NCBI RefSeq assembly: GCF_000938305.1
Contig: NZ_JYMT01000019.1
Span: 1 to 64,000 of the forward strand
DNA: 64,000 bases
DNA from: Bradyrhizobium sp. LTSP885
GTDB lineage: Bacteria; Pseudomonadota; Alphaproteobacteria; Rhizobiales; Xanthobacteraceae
Reading direction: 5' to 3'
The notes beneath the pieces are model-generated. The model was given only the letters and a program-made list of their open reading frames with translations. It was not told the origin of the DNA and made no database searches. Position 1 is the first letter of the stretch. Every line of letters begins with the position of its first letter. This document shows positions 1-8,515 of the stretch, one piece after another. A program made the position numbers and the translations under genes.

Positions 1-1250
1 TTACGTCTGGGAGGCTCGCGCAGATGTCGTTGGAGAGCGAGGCTGGCTCTGCGCAGACGCGCGATTGTGGGCTGGGGAATGATGGCTTGGAGCAGGGAGG
101 CGATGAGCTGACGGAGCAGGCGCCATGCTGCAGGTCTGGTTAGGCGGCTTCGGCCAAGCGGGGAGAGTCCTCGAGTTCGTCGACAAGCGGCTCGAGCAGA
201 AGAATGATCAGCAGGTGAGCGAGGATATGGGGTCTGGCAGACCGCTCGTCAGTTCCTGGAGGTCCTTTCAAGCCAATCAGGCTCTTCAGCCGCTTGAAGC
301 CGAGTTCGATCCGCCATCGCAGCCGGTAAAGGGCAAGCAGATCAGCGGTTGTGAAGTCCTCGGGCTTGAGCGAGGTCACCAGGATCACCCAATCCGCAGC
401 ATCAAGCGTTTGCCTGGAGAGACGATGGCCTCCCTTCTGAGCCGTCCTGCGTGCCTTGCGCCGTGCAGCCTGAGCCGCATCTGCAGGTTTCTTGACGGCA
501 ACCAAACGCACAGCAAGCGGTGCTCCACCAGACTTGCGTTTTACCCAGATCGGCCGGTCGATGATGCCGCGTGCCGCGGCCTTGCGCAGTTCGGCGACGA
601 GATCGATCAGATTGCCTTTGCGATCCAGCCAACAAGCGCTCTTCCAGCCCGAGCGGATCACGAAGTCCGCACCGGCCTCGACCAGATACGCCATGCGCTC
701 CGGCTGCAGATAGGCGCGGTCGGCAAGACGGATCTCGCCGGCAATCAGCGGGATCCGGTCCAGCGTCTCGCCCGCGCGTTCGTCGGTCAGCTCGAAGTGA
801 CCAAAACGTTCTTGCGGAAGATCGAACGCACTGTGGATGCGCCACACCGCATTCTTCTGCCTGCCGCCGGTTCCAGCTTTTGGGACCGTCGTGGCGTCAA
901 CGATGCGGATCAGTCGACCGCGGCTTGCCTTCGGCGCACCGCTCGCAAGTGCCCGGCCTATCAGCTGTGCAAGCCAATCCCCGGACTGACGCAGCCGGTA
1001 TAACAGAGCCACGTTGGAGATATCGACAAGGCCCACCGAAGTCGCCCATGCCGCCGTCAACCGCAGACCTCTCGTGCCCAGGCAATACGCAAGGATCAGC
1101 CGCAGCAGATCGACTGCATTGCTGATCTCGCGCGGGCGAACAAACGCCTTCGTCTCCCGCGCGCCAGCCTCCAGAGCCTCAGCTCCGCCCAGCCGCGAAA
1201 CAACACGCGCCCAGTCTTCGTTCACAAGCGATTCGTTTCTCATCTCTTCT
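1..1250 (-). mobile_element. IS4-family insertion sequence, cut by the window edge
   Basis: The stretch is filled by an IS4-type transposase frame on the minus strand and by further minus-strand codons that resemble the end of such a transposase and stay open to base 1. The element therefore continues to the left of the window. The inner boundary is set just outside the transposase start and is approximate. No terminal inverted repeat or target duplication can be identified because one end is missing. It is the only recognisable insertion sequence in the window. Confidence 0.75.
140..1243 (-). CDS. IS4-family transposase, apparently frameshifted near its C-terminus
   Basis: DDE transposase of 367 codons. 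The catalytic triad is visible as IVDATTV (first Asp, about residue 116), LADRAY (second Asp, about 175) and the IS4 Y-x2-R-x3-E-x6-K signature in YRLRWRIELGFKRLKSL (about residues 310-326). The frame stops after LVDELEDSPRLAEAA, but the next frame continues with WRLLRQLIASLLQ and then LREPPRR up to the window edge. From memory of related elements this looks like the usual transposase tail. One extra base in the GCCGCC run near base 143 would join the two frames, so I infer a frameshift and probable loss of function; a natural early stop is the alternative. The start ATG follows AAGAAGAG, a weak ribosome-binding site. Confidence 0.8.
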   Translation of the reverse strand: MRNESLVNEDWARVVSRLGGAEALEAGARETKAFVRPREISNAVDLLRLILAYCLGTRGLRLTAAWATSVGLVDISNVALLYRLRQSGDWLAQLIGRALASGAPKASRGRLIRIVDATTVPKAGTGGRQKNAVWRIHSAFDLPQERFGHFELTDERAGETLDRIPLIAGEIRLADRAYLQPERMAYLVEAGADFVIRSGWKSACWLDRKGNLIDLVAELRKAAARGIIDRPIWVKRKSGGAPLAVRLVAVKKPADAAQAARRKARRTAQKGGHRLSRQTLDAADWVILVTSLKPEDFTTADLLALYRLRWRIELGFKRLKSLIGLKGPPGTDERSARPHILAHLLIILLLEPLVDELEDSPRLAEAA

Positions 1251-1294
1251 TGGAATCACACGTAAATCCAACGCGCAAATCCTATTTTAGCGCC

Positions 1295-1409
1295 TATGGG
1301 CGAAGGCCGGGACCCATAACCACGAATGCTGATTGTTGCGCGACATCGGAACGACGAATCCCGGTCACAACACCCGCCGCGGAGTATGGGTCCCGGCCTT
1401 CGCCGGGAC
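1295..1409. repeat. Inverted pair of GC-rich intergenic palindromes
   Basis: TATGGGTCCCGGCCTTCGCC at 1385-1404 occurs as its reverse complement within 1295-1318. The right copy also folds on itself as GTCCCGGC-cttc-GCCGGGAC (1390-1409). The 215-base gap between the transposase and the downstream dehydrogenase contains nothing else recognisable. Such short GC-rich palindromes are common between genes in Bradyrhizobium-type genomes. The pair lies just beyond the 3' end of the minus-strand dehydrogenase and could stop transcripts there. Confidence 0.6.
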
Positions 1410-1458
1410 GACGGTGGTGTGCGGCGCCGTTACGTATAACGAGGGACGAAAGTCCCTG

Positions 1459-2244
1459 CTAAATCGGCTTCCCCGCATACGGCATCGACGCCGTCAGGCC
1501 GCCGTCGACCGGGATCGCCTGGCCGTTGACGTAGGAGGCGTCGTCGCTCGCCAGAAACAATCCCATCGCCGCGAGTTCATGCGGCTGGCCGGCGCGCTTC
1601 AAGGGATTGAGCTGGCCGATCTTGTCGGCGGTGCCGCGCTCCTTGGCGCGGTCGAACACCGGCTTGGTCATTCCGGTTTCGATCAGGCCCGGACAGACCG
1701 CGTTGATGCGCACGCCGGTGCCGGACAGCGAATAAGCGGTGGTCTGCACCAGGCTGATGACGCCGGCCTTGCTGGCGCCGTAAGGATGTCCGCTGGCGCC
1801 GGACTTCAAGCCGGCGACCGAGGCGGTGCAGACGATCGAACCGAAACCCTGCTTGGTCATGTGCGGGATCGAATGCTTGATGGCGAGGAACGGACCGATC
1901 AGATTGACGCGCAGCACCTCCTGCCAGTGCTCCACGGTCTGGTCGGCGATCGGCACCAGGCCGCCGCTGACGCCGGCATTGGCCCAGATCGCATCGAGCT
2001 TGCCGTATTTGGTAACAGCTTTTTCGATGAAGGCCTTCACGTCGCTCTCGGAGCCCGCGTCGGCCGTGACGGCTTCGACCGTGCCGCCGGCGTCACGCAC
2101 CAGCTTTGCCGTCTCGTTGACGCCGTCGGTGCGATCGACCGCGATCAGTTTCGCGCCTTCCCTGGTGAACAGCAGCGAGGCCGCGCGGCCGATGCCGCTT
2201 CCGGCGCCAGTGATGATGACGGATTTGCCTTCGAGGCGGCCCAT
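1459..2244 (-). CDS. Short-chain dehydrogenase/reductase (SDR) family oxidoreductase
   Basis: Classical 261-residue SDR. The NAD(P)-binding TGAGSGIG motif is near residue 13, NAG lies in WANAGVSGG, a catalytic Ser lies in the CTASVAG strand, and the Y-x3-K pair is in YGASK. The C-terminus VNGQAIPVDGG is typical. The frame is open upstream, but the ATG at 2244 is preceded by GGGAGAAACTC, a good ribosome-binding site, and gives the family's usual N-terminus (GRLEGKSVIITG). The acidic residue at the end of the second strand (AVDRT) favours NAD over NADP. The gene diverges from the histidine phosphatase gene. The substrate cannot be read from sequence. Confidence 0.93.
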   Translation of the reverse strand: MGRLEGKSVIITGAGSGIGRAASLLFTREGAKLIAVDRTDGVNETAKLVRDAGGTVEAVTADAGSESDVKAFIEKAVTKYGKLDAIWANAGVSGGLVPIADQTVEHWQEVLRVNLIGPFLAIKHSIPHMTKQGFGSIVCTASVAGLKSGASGHPYGASKAGVISLVQTTAYSLSGTGVRINAVCPGLIETGMTKPVFDRAKERGTADKIGQLNPLKRAGQPHELAAMGLFLASDDASYVNGQAIPVDGGLTASMPYAGKPI

Positions 2245-2381
2245 GAGTTTCTCCCTGGTGACGTGTGCCTTCGCGCTTGCCGCGCGACGGAATTCAAACA
2301 AGATTTCAAACGTCCGAAGCACTTGAGACGATGTGCAGCGTGACGTACAGCGACAGGGGACAGTATTGAAGGGTCTTCGCC

Positions 2382-3077
2382 ATGTCCAATCCAGACAAGC
2401 CAAAGGTGACGGTGACGCGGTGGTGGTGGGTGCGTCACGCGCCGGTGCGCAGCGATGGCGGCAACATCTACGGCCAGGCGGACATCGAATGCGATACCGG
2501 TGACACCGAAGTGTTCGAGGCCGTCGCAAAAATCCTGCCACGCAACGCGGTGTGGTATGCGAGCAATCTGAAGCGCACGCATCAGACCGCGGACGCGATC
2601 TGGGCCGCCGGCTTTCCGAAGCCAGCTGAGATGACCAAGGACGCGGCCTTCGCCGAACAGAATCTCGGGCAATGGCAGGGCATGAACCGTGCTGCGTTTC
2701 TGGCGAACCAGCCCCCTGGCCGCGCCTGGTTTGCCGACGTCAACGAGCCCGCGCCCGGCGGCGAAAGTTTCATGGATCTCTACACCCGGGTCTGCCGCGC
2801 GATCGTGCGGATCACTGCCGCGGAAGCGGGCAAGGATATCATCGCTGTCGGCCATGGCGGCGTGATCAGGTCTGCGGTCGGCCTCGCGCTCGGCGGGCAG
2901 CCGGACCGGGGTCTGTCGTTCGACATCGACAACGTCTCGGTGACGCGGCTCGATCACATCGCGGGTCCCGGCCTGTCGACGTGGCGCTTGCCGATGGTGA
3001 ACCAGCAGCCCTCGATCGCCGATCCCAGGCACGCCGCGATGCATCAGCCGGCCGGGCCGGAGGTCAAGCTCGCGTGA
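2382..3077 (+). CDS. Histidine phosphatase family protein
   Basis: Histidine phosphatase (phosphoglycerate-mutase-like) fold, 231 residues. The phospho-accepting histidine lies in VRHAPVR (His19), with Ala replacing the Gly of the classical RHG motif; this variant is common in the family. The second catalytic histidine lies in VGHGG (His158), and the Arg of ASNLKRTHQTA serves as the usual phosphate ligand. Family members act on phospho-sugars, nucleotides or small phosphate esters. The substrate is unknown and ten proline-rich residues end the protein. The gene is separated from the next SDR gene by about 80 bases on the same strand and may be co-transcribed with it. Confidence 0.88.
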   Translation: MSNPDKPKVTVTRWWWVRHAPVRSDGGNIYGQADIECDTGDTEVFEAVAKILPRNAVWYASNLKRTHQTADAIWAAGFPKPAEMTKDAAFAEQNLGQWQGMNRAAFLANQPPGRAWFADVNEPAPGGESFMDLYTRVCRAIVRITAAEAGKDIIAVGHGGVIRSAVGLALGGQPDRGLSFDIDNVSVTRLDHIAGPGLSTWRLPMVNQQPSIADPRHAAMHQPAGPEVKLA

Positions 3078-3159
3078 TGCATCATGTGCGTGTTGTCGCC
3101 GTATCAGAACGCTGCTTAGTTCAACACAGAATTCAACATTTCATAACTGGGAGAGAAAC

Positions 3160-3927
3160 ATGACCTTGTTCGACATGAAGGGAAAAGTCGCCGTCATCAC
3201 CGGCTCGACGCGCGGCATCGGACGCGCCGTTGCGGAACGCATGGCTGAGCACGGCGCCAAGGTGGTGATCTCCTCGCGCAAGGCCGATGTCTGCGAAGAG
3301 GTCGCGACCGACATCAACGCGACCTACGGCAAGGGAACGGCCGTGGCGATCGCGGCGAATATTTCCTCGAAGGAAAACCTGCAGAACCTCGTCGACGAGA
3401 GCAACCGCGCCTTTGGCAAGATCGACGTGCTGGTCTGCAACGCGGCGTCGAACCCGTATTACGGTCCGCTCGCTGGCATCTCCGACGACCAGTTCCGCAA
3501 AATCCTCGACAACAACATCGTCGCCAACAACTGGCTGATCTCGATGGTGGTGCCGCAGATGATCGAGCGCAAGGACGGCTCCATCATCATCGTGTCCTCG
3601 ATCGGCGGCCTGAAGGGCTCGACCGTGTTAGGTGCCTACGCGATTTCGAAGGCCGCCGACATGCAGCTCGCGCGCAACCTCGCCTGCGAATACGGCAAGC
3701 ACAACATCCGCGTGAACTGCATCGCGCCGGGCCTGATCAAGACCGACTTTGCCAAGGCGCTGTGGGACAATCCGGACACGCTGAAGGCCTCGACCGCCCG
3801 CTCGCCGCTTTTGCGCATCGGCATTCCCGATGAAATCGCGGGCGCGGCCGTACTGATGGGCTCGAAGGCCGGCGACTTCCTGACCGGTCAGACCCTCGTG
3901 ATCGACGGCGGCGCGACGATTAGTTGA
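3160..3927 (+). CDS. SDR family oxidoreductase
   Basis: 255-residue short-chain dehydrogenase with TGSTRGIG (residues 15-22), Y-x3-K in YAISK and the typical end LTGQTLVIDGG. The NAG motif reads NAA (CNAASNPYYG) and the second strand ends SSRK, which suggests NADPH use. GGGAGAGAAAC precedes the ATG. It resembles the DHRS4-like dehydrogenases often found beside acyl-CoA metabolism genes in rhizobia. That comparison is family knowledge and not proof of substrate. A palindromic repeat begins ten bases after the stop and separates it from the convergent hydrolase gene. Confidence 0.92.
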   Translation: MTLFDMKGKVAVITGSTRGIGRAVAERMAEHGAKVVISSRKADVCEEVATDINATYGKGTAVAIAANISSKENLQNLVDESNRAFGKIDVLVCNAASNPYYGPLAGISDDQFRKILDNNIVANNWLISMVVPQMIERKDGSIIIVSSIGGLKGSTVLGAYAISKAADMQLARNLACEYGKHNIRVNCIAPGLIKTDFAKALWDNPDTLKASTARSPLLRIGIPDEIAGAAVLMGSKAGDFLTGQTLVIDGGATIS

Positions 3928-3936
3928 TGGTTAGAC

Positions 3937-4016
3937 GTCGTTCCGGGGCAGCCCGCAGGGCTGAACCCGGAACCTCGAGATTCCGGGTTCGATGCTTCGA
4001 ATCGCCCCGGAATGAC
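3937..4016. repeat. REP-like palindromic intergenic repeat, copy 1
   Basis: The outer arms are GTCGTTCCGGGGC (3937-3949) and GCCCCGGAATGAC (4004-4016). An inner hairpin pairs CCCGGAA (3966-3972) with TTCCGGG (3981-3987). The same architecture and much of the sequence recur at 50152-50229. It fills the gap between two convergent genes, where it could act as a two-way terminator. Confidence 0.75.
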
Positions 4017-4019
4017 CGA

Positions 4020-5243
4020 TCACTCCACCGCCGCGTACACGCCATTCCGGACCAGCGAACGGAAATATTCGCGCTGGCCGGGGCCCTGCATCATGAAGAC
4101 CGCGATCAGGTCTTCGCTCGGGTCGATCCAGAAGAACGTGCCGGCCATGCCGCTCCAGAAGAACTGGCCGACCGAGCCGGAGAACGGCGCGATGCCCTGC
4201 TGCATCCGCACGGAGAAGCCGAGGCCAAAGCTGTGGCCGGGCGACACCAGCGTGCCCTGGATCTTGACGTCGGACCCGAGATGATCCGCCGCCATCAGCT
4301 GCAATGTCTTGCGGCCGATGATCCTGGTGCCATCGAGCGAGCCGCCGTTGAGCAGCATCTGCGAGAACCGCGCGTAATCCATCGTGGTCGAAACCAGGCC
4401 GCCGCCGCCGGATTCCATCGCCGGCTTCTCCAGCATGTTGAACAGCTGGACCTTCTCCCGGCTCCACGGATCCATCGCAAACGCCTCGGCGAGGCGGCCG
4501 GCATTTTCCTCGCCGGTGTGGAACGCGGTCTCCGCCATCTGCAGCGGGTTGAGGATGCGCTCGGCGAGGAACGCGCTGAGCGTCTTGCCGCTCACGACTT
4601 CGATGATGCGGCCGAGGACGTCGGTGGAGCGGCTGTAATTCCATTCGGCGCCGGGCTGGCAGATCAGCGGCATGCTGGCCAGCATTGTGGCGTGCTCGGC
4701 ATTGGTGATCTTGCGGCTGCGCAGCCGCGACTGCTGGTAGAGCCGCTGCACCAGGCCGCTGCCGGTGTGGTCGTAAGTCAGGCCGGAGGTGTGGCGGAGC
4801 AGGTCCTGGATCGTCATCTGCCGCTTGGCGGGAACCAGTTCGAGCTCGCCATTGTATTCGACGCCGACCTTGGTCTCGGAAAATTCCGGAATGAATTTCG
4901 CGACGGGATCGTTGAGCAGGAAGTGGCCGTCCTCGAGCAGCATCATGATGCCGATGGAGACGATCGGCTTGGTCATCGAGAAGATGCGGAAGATCGAGTC
5001 GTGCGCCATCGGCGCAGGGGCAAGCGGGTTCTGCCGGCCGATCGCGTCGAACCAGCCGATCTGGCCGCGCCGCGCCACCAGCACCGTCACGCCGGGCGTG
5101 GTTCCCTTGTCGACCTCGCGCTTGAAGGTGTCGCTCATCGCCTGCAGCCGCGCACTCGACAGCCCGATCGCTTCGGGCTTGGCGAGGGGGAGGGACGGGG
5201 TTTTCGGGCTGCTTGCGTGCTTGGTGGCGGTTTGAGCGTTCAT
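4020..5243 (-). CDS. Serine hydrolase of the beta-lactamase / class C family
   Basis: 407-residue penicillin-binding-protein-like hydrolase. The nucleophile motif S-x-x-K is SMTK (Ser89-Lys92), and the second motif Tyr-Ser lies in EWNYSRSTDV near residue 200. Long Gly-rich loops are typical of class C esterase/beta-lactamase-fold enzymes such as EstB. No signal peptide is evident, so a cytoplasmic esterase or lactonase is more likely than a secreted beta-lactamase. An upstream in-frame ATG exists, but the start at 5243 has GGGAGAG immediately upstream. The substrate is unknown. Confidence 0.88.
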   Translation of the reverse strand: MNAQTATKHASSPKTPSLPLAKPEAIGLSSARLQAMSDTFKREVDKGTTPGVTVLVARRGQIGWFDAIGRQNPLAPAPMAHDSIFRIFSMTKPIVSIGIMMLLEDGHFLLNDPVAKFIPEFSETKVGVEYNGELELVPAKRQMTIQDLLRHTSGLTYDHTGSGLVQRLYQQSRLRSRKITNAEHATMLASMPLICQPGAEWNYSRSTDVLGRIIEVVSGKTLSAFLAERILNPLQMAETAFHTGEENAGRLAEAFAMDPWSREKVQLFNMLEKPAMESGGGGLVSTTMDYARFSQMLLNGGSLDGTRIIGRKTLQLMAADHLGSDVKIQGTLVSPGHSFGLGFSVRMQQGIAPFSGSVGQFFWSGMAGTFFWIDPSEDLIAVFMMQGPGQREYFRSLVRNGVYAAVE

Positions 5244-5433
5244 GATCTCTCCCTTTGCTCTTGTCATTGGCCGATGGGGCAGAGTGTGGCGCAGAAGTTT
5301 TGGAATGAACAGGTGCTGAGGTGCAATGCAGCACCGGCATCAATAGCGGCTCTCGGGCCGCCGGCAGGGGTAATGCAATTAAAGGTAGACAGTCGCCTTG
5401 GCGACCTCTTAATTTCATGCGGGCTGCACGATT

Positions 5434-6078
5434 TTGGCAAAGGGGCAGCGGCGTTCATTGGGAATTTTGCAAGGGCTGGCGCGGATTGCCGCGCTTGGGG
5501 CGATGCTCGCGTTTGCGGGCTGCGTGACCACAGAGAATTCACTGTCGCAAAACGATCTCGCGAGCTTCAAGTTGACGGCGGTGGCCGTCAGCTTTGCGCC
5601 GGGCGCGTGGATCACATGGGAGGACGGCATCCGAGCCTATGCGAACGCGAAGACGATCAGCGACGATCAGATCACGGCCGCAGCCAACACGCCGGACGGC
5701 AAGGCCTATGTGCAGGGCCTGCTGGCGCAGCGTATCAAGGCTGGCGTCGAGCAGGAGATGGCCGGCCAGCTTGCGGGCACGCGGCCGGTGCGGCTCGATA
5801 TCGTGGTCAAACGTTTCGACTTGCCCTCGGCGGTGCAGCGGGTGCTGATCGGCGGACAGCGCGGCATGACCGCGGACGCGAATTTGGTCGATGCGCGGAC
5901 CGGCGCGGTGATCATCGCCTATCCCAATCTGAACGCGTTCCTTTTCACCGGGCAGGGCATCACCGGCACGATCGTGCAGGCGGCGATCGACAACTCCGAC
6001 AAGCAGGGCCCGGCCGACAAGGTGATCGCCCGCTACGGCGAAACCTATCGCGTCTGGCTGCTCAACAGCAAAGTCTAG
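5434..6078 (+). CDS. Predicted lipoprotein of unknown function
   Basis: About 214 residues with an N-terminal hydrophobic stretch ending in a lipobox, LAFAGC, so the mature protein should be lipid-anchored at the Cys and exported by Sec. The frame has no ATG. The candidate starts are TTG at 5434, 5458 or 5467; the TTG at 5458 has AAGGGG about 13 bases upstream, and all three leave the lipobox intact. The body is a soluble domain with no motif I recognise. A tRNA gene follows about 90 bases downstream. Confidence 0.72.
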   Translation: MAKGQRRSLGILQGLARIAALGAMLAFAGCVTTENSLSQNDLASFKLTAVAVSFAPGAWITWEDGIRAYANAKTISDDQITAAANTPDGKAYVQGLLAQRIKAGVEQEMAGQLAGTRPVRLDIVVKRFDLPSAVQRVLIGGQRGMTADANLVDARTGAVIIAYPNLNAFLFTGQGITGTIVQAAIDNSDKQGPADKVIARYGETYRVWLLNSKV

Positions 6079-6171
6079 TCCAGACCGCGCCGGCGGTTCG
6101 CTTCGCTCTTGCAAATCGGCCACGCCCTGTGCTTGAAACGGCGCGAACCGGTGGCGACGCCGGTTCCCTGC

Positions 6172-6247
6172 AGGAGTGTAGCTCAATTGGTAGAGCACCG
6201 GTCTCCAAAACCGGGGGTCGCAGGTTCGAGCCCTGCCACTCCTGCCA
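6172..6247 (+). tRNA. trnW: tRNA-Trp (anticodon CCA)
   Basis: Complete cloverleaf. The acceptor stem AGGAGTG pairs with CACTCCT. The D arm contains GCTCAATTGGTAGAGC. The anticodon stem CCGGT/ACCGG carries the loop CTCCAAA with anticodon CCA. The T arm is GCAGG-TTCGAGC-CCTGC, the discriminator base is G, and CCA is encoded at the 3' end. In many bacteria this tRNA sits directly before secE-nusG; here an acyl-CoA ligase gene intervenes. Confidence 0.97.
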
Positions 6248-6401
6248 GATTTTATCAAACAATTTGAAGCGGTTGGCTGAGGCTTTGAGCCCCGGCTATG
6301 ATCGTTTTCGCTCACTTGATGAGCCGGCAGCCGCTGTCCCGCCGGGACGGCCGGTGACCCAGGCTAAAATAACAATAACGAGCACATTCGGGAGGGACAC
6401 C

Positions 6402-8015
6402 ATGAGCGGAGATATCGCAGCGACCATCCAGCGCGCACGGGAGCACAGCATCGGCGATCTGCTGCGCCGGTCGGCAAGGCGCTATCCCGACAAGACCGCG
6501 CTGATCTGCGGCGAGGTTAAGTGGACCTTTGCGGAGATGGACGCGATCTGCAATCGGCTTGCGCACGGCCTGCTCGGGCTTGGCATCGGGAAGGGCGACC
6601 GCGTTGCCGTGCTGTCGCGCAATTCGCACGCCTTCGCGGGCCTGCGCTTCGCGGTGGCGCGGATCGGCGCCATCCTGGTGCCGATCAACTTCATGCTGAA
6701 TCCGGACGAGATCAATTTCATCCTCGCCAACTCAGGCGCGAAGCTGCTCGCGGTCGGGCCGGATTTTGTCGAGACGGCGCGCGCCGCCGCGGCCAAGGGC
6801 TCGGCGGTCGAAACGCTGGTGTGGTTGCCGGGCGAGGATCCGGCCACAGCGCCTGACGGCATCAAGACCTTCGACGGGTTGCTGCACGGCGAGGCCTCGG
6901 CGCCGGACGTCTCGGTCGACAGCCGAGATCCCGCCCAGATCATCTACACCAGCGGCACGGAATCGCTGCCCAAGGGTGCGATCCTGACCCATGACGCTGT
7001 GATGTGGCAGTATGTCAGCTGCATCATCGATGGCGGCATGGCCGTTGACGACAACGTGCTGCACGCGCTGCCGCTCTATCACTGCGCGCAACTCGACGTC
7101 TTCCTGGGGCCTGCGATCTATCTTGGTGCCACCAGCCTGATCACCGGCAAGCCGGTGGCCGACAACATCCTGTCGCTGATCGCAACTCACAAGATCAACG
7201 CGTTCTTCGCACCGCCAACGATCTGGATCGCGATGCTGCGCTCGCCGGCCTTCGACCGCGCCGATCTGTCGACGCTGCGCAAGGGCTATTACGGCGCCTC
7301 GATCATGCCGGTCGAGGTGCTGTTGGAATTGCAGCGCCGGCTGCCGAACGTGAAGTTCTGGAATTTCTATGGCCAGACCGAGATCGCGCCGCTCGCGACC
7401 GTGCTGACCCCGGAGGATCAATTGCCGAAGGCCGGCTCGGCCGGCAAGCCCGCGATCAATGTCGAGACGCGGGTGGTCAATCCAGATATGACCGACGTCG
7501 AGGTCGGCGACGTCGGCGAGATCGTGCACCGCTCGCCGCATCTGTTGTCCGGCTATTACAATGATCCGGTGAAGACCGCAGCCGCCTTCGCCGGCGGCTG
7601 GTTCCACTCCGGCGATCTCGCGACTGTCGATGCCGACGGCTACATCAGCGTCGTCGACCGCGTGAAGGACATGATCAAGAGCGGCGGCGAGAATGTTGCG
7701 AGCCGCGAGGTCGAGGAGACGATCTATCGGCTGCCGTCGGTGTCTGAGGTGGCGGTGGTCGGGCTGCCCGATCCGCGCTGGATCGAGGCGGTGACCGCGA
7801 TCGTCGTGGTCAAGGCCGGCGAGAGCCTCGATGCCGACGCCGTCATCAAGCACTGCGCGGCCGCGATGGCCCATTTCAAGGTGCCGAAGCGGGTCATCTT
7901 CGTCGACAGCCTGCCGAAGAACCCAAGCGGCAAGCTGCTCAAGCGCGAGCTGCGGCAGCGCTATCTCGGCGGCGCCACGCTCGACCAGGCGGTGCAGAAG
8001 AGCTTTGCCGGGTAG
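6402..8015 (+). CDS. Acyl-CoA synthetase (AMP-forming fatty-acid/aryl-CoA ligase)
   Basis: 537-residue adenylate-forming enzyme that activates a carboxylic acid with ATP and then CoA. The P-loop reads YTSGTESLPKG (about residues 180-192), a known variant of TSGTTGLPKG. The A5 motif NFYGQTE, the ATP-binding SGDLATVDADGY, the hinge VDRVKDMIKSGGENV and the A10 lysine PKNPSGKLLKR are all present. Most similar enzymes are medium/long-chain or aromatic acyl-CoA ligases; the substrate is undetermined. The frame is open for a long way upstream, but the ATG preceded by GGGAGGGACACC fixes the start. It sits between tRNA-Trp and secE on the same strand. Confidence 0.93.
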   Translation: MSGDIAATIQRAREHSIGDLLRRSARRYPDKTALICGEVKWTFAEMDAICNRLAHGLLGLGIGKGDRVAVLSRNSHAFAGLRFAVARIGAILVPINFMLNPDEINFILANSGAKLLAVGPDFVETARAAAAKGSAVETLVWLPGEDPATAPDGIKTFDGLLHGEASAPDVSVDSRDPAQIIYTSGTESLPKGAILTHDAVMWQYVSCIIDGGMAVDDNVLHALPLYHCAQLDVFLGPAIYLGATSLITGKPVADNILSLIATHKINAFFAPPTIWIAMLRSPAFDRADLSTLRKGYYGASIMPVEVLLELQRRLPNVKFWNFYGQTEIAPLATVLTPEDQLPKAGSAGKPAINVETRVVNPDMTDVEVGDVGEIVHRSPHLLSGYYNDPVKTAAAFAGGWFHSGDLATVDADGYISVVDRVKDMIKSGGENVASREVEETIYRLPSVSEVAVVGLPDPRWIEAVTAIVVVKAGESLDADAVIKHCAAAMAHFKVPKRVIFVDSLPKNPSGKLLKRELRQRYLGGATLDQAVQKSFAG

Positions 8016-8323
8016 GGGGCCGGACGAATGGCGTGGTTTCCCGGATACCATCGGCCTAAGCCCTTGATTCGAGAGACCCTGTTCTGTCCAGTCGGAGCCG
8101 GGTGCGGCGGCGCCGACCTTGACCTTTGGCCGCCGCCGCAGTACATACCCGCCACTCGCTGCCGGCCCGCTTTGATGGTGGATATCCGGCGCGGCGCAAA
8201 ATCCCCCGAACAATCGAGCTCGTTCACCGGCTCAACCTTCCAACGAGGGCTGGGTCCTAAACGTCGGCTGTCCGGATTCCTTGAAACGTTGCAAATCGTC
8301 CGGCGACGGACGCGGATCTCACG
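8016..8323 (+). other. Gene-free region upstream of secE
   Basis: About 310 bases without a convincing reading frame. It should contain the promoter and 5' leader of secE-nusG. No hexamer pair with consensus-like spacing stands out. GGACGCGG lies before the secE ATG and probably serves as its ribosome-binding site. No T-tailed hairpin that would end the ligase transcript is visible. Confidence 0.4.
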
Positions 8324-8515
8324 ATGGCTTTCAGCCCGTTCAAATTCCTGCAGGAAGTGCGCTCGGAGACCAACAAGGTCACCTGGCCGACACGCCGCGA
8401 GACGACCATCACCACCATCATGGTGTTCGTGATGGTGGCGCTGGCCTCAATCTTCTTTTTCGCCGCGGATCAGGTCATCCGCTATTTGATCACCCTGGTA
8501 CTGGGCATCCACTGA
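8324..8515 (+). CDS. secE: Preprotein translocase subunit SecE
   Basis: 63-residue single-span SecE, the clamp subunit that holds SecY in the inner-membrane translocon. The conserved amphipathic segment VRSETNKVTWPTRRET is followed by one membrane helix (MVFVMVALASIFFF and on). It is the short form, without the two extra helices of the E. coli protein. The stop overlaps the nusG start (TGATG), which ties the two genes together in translation. Confidence 0.97.
   Translation: MAFSPFKFLQEVRSETNKVTWPTRRETTITTIMVFVMVALASIFFFAADQVIRYLITLVLGIH

Noticed and set aside
4789..5235. Plus-strand frame opposite the serine hydrolase
   Set aside because: The opposite strand carries SMTK and the other hydrolase motifs and a proper ribosome-binding site; the plus frame has neither.
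3924..6401. Open frame of about 820 codons in frame with, and upstream of, the acyl-CoA ligase
   Set aside because: It overlaps the serine hydrolase, lipoprotein and tRNA, has no domain content of its own, and a strong ribosome-binding site marks the real ligase start at 6402. It is open only because of GC bias.
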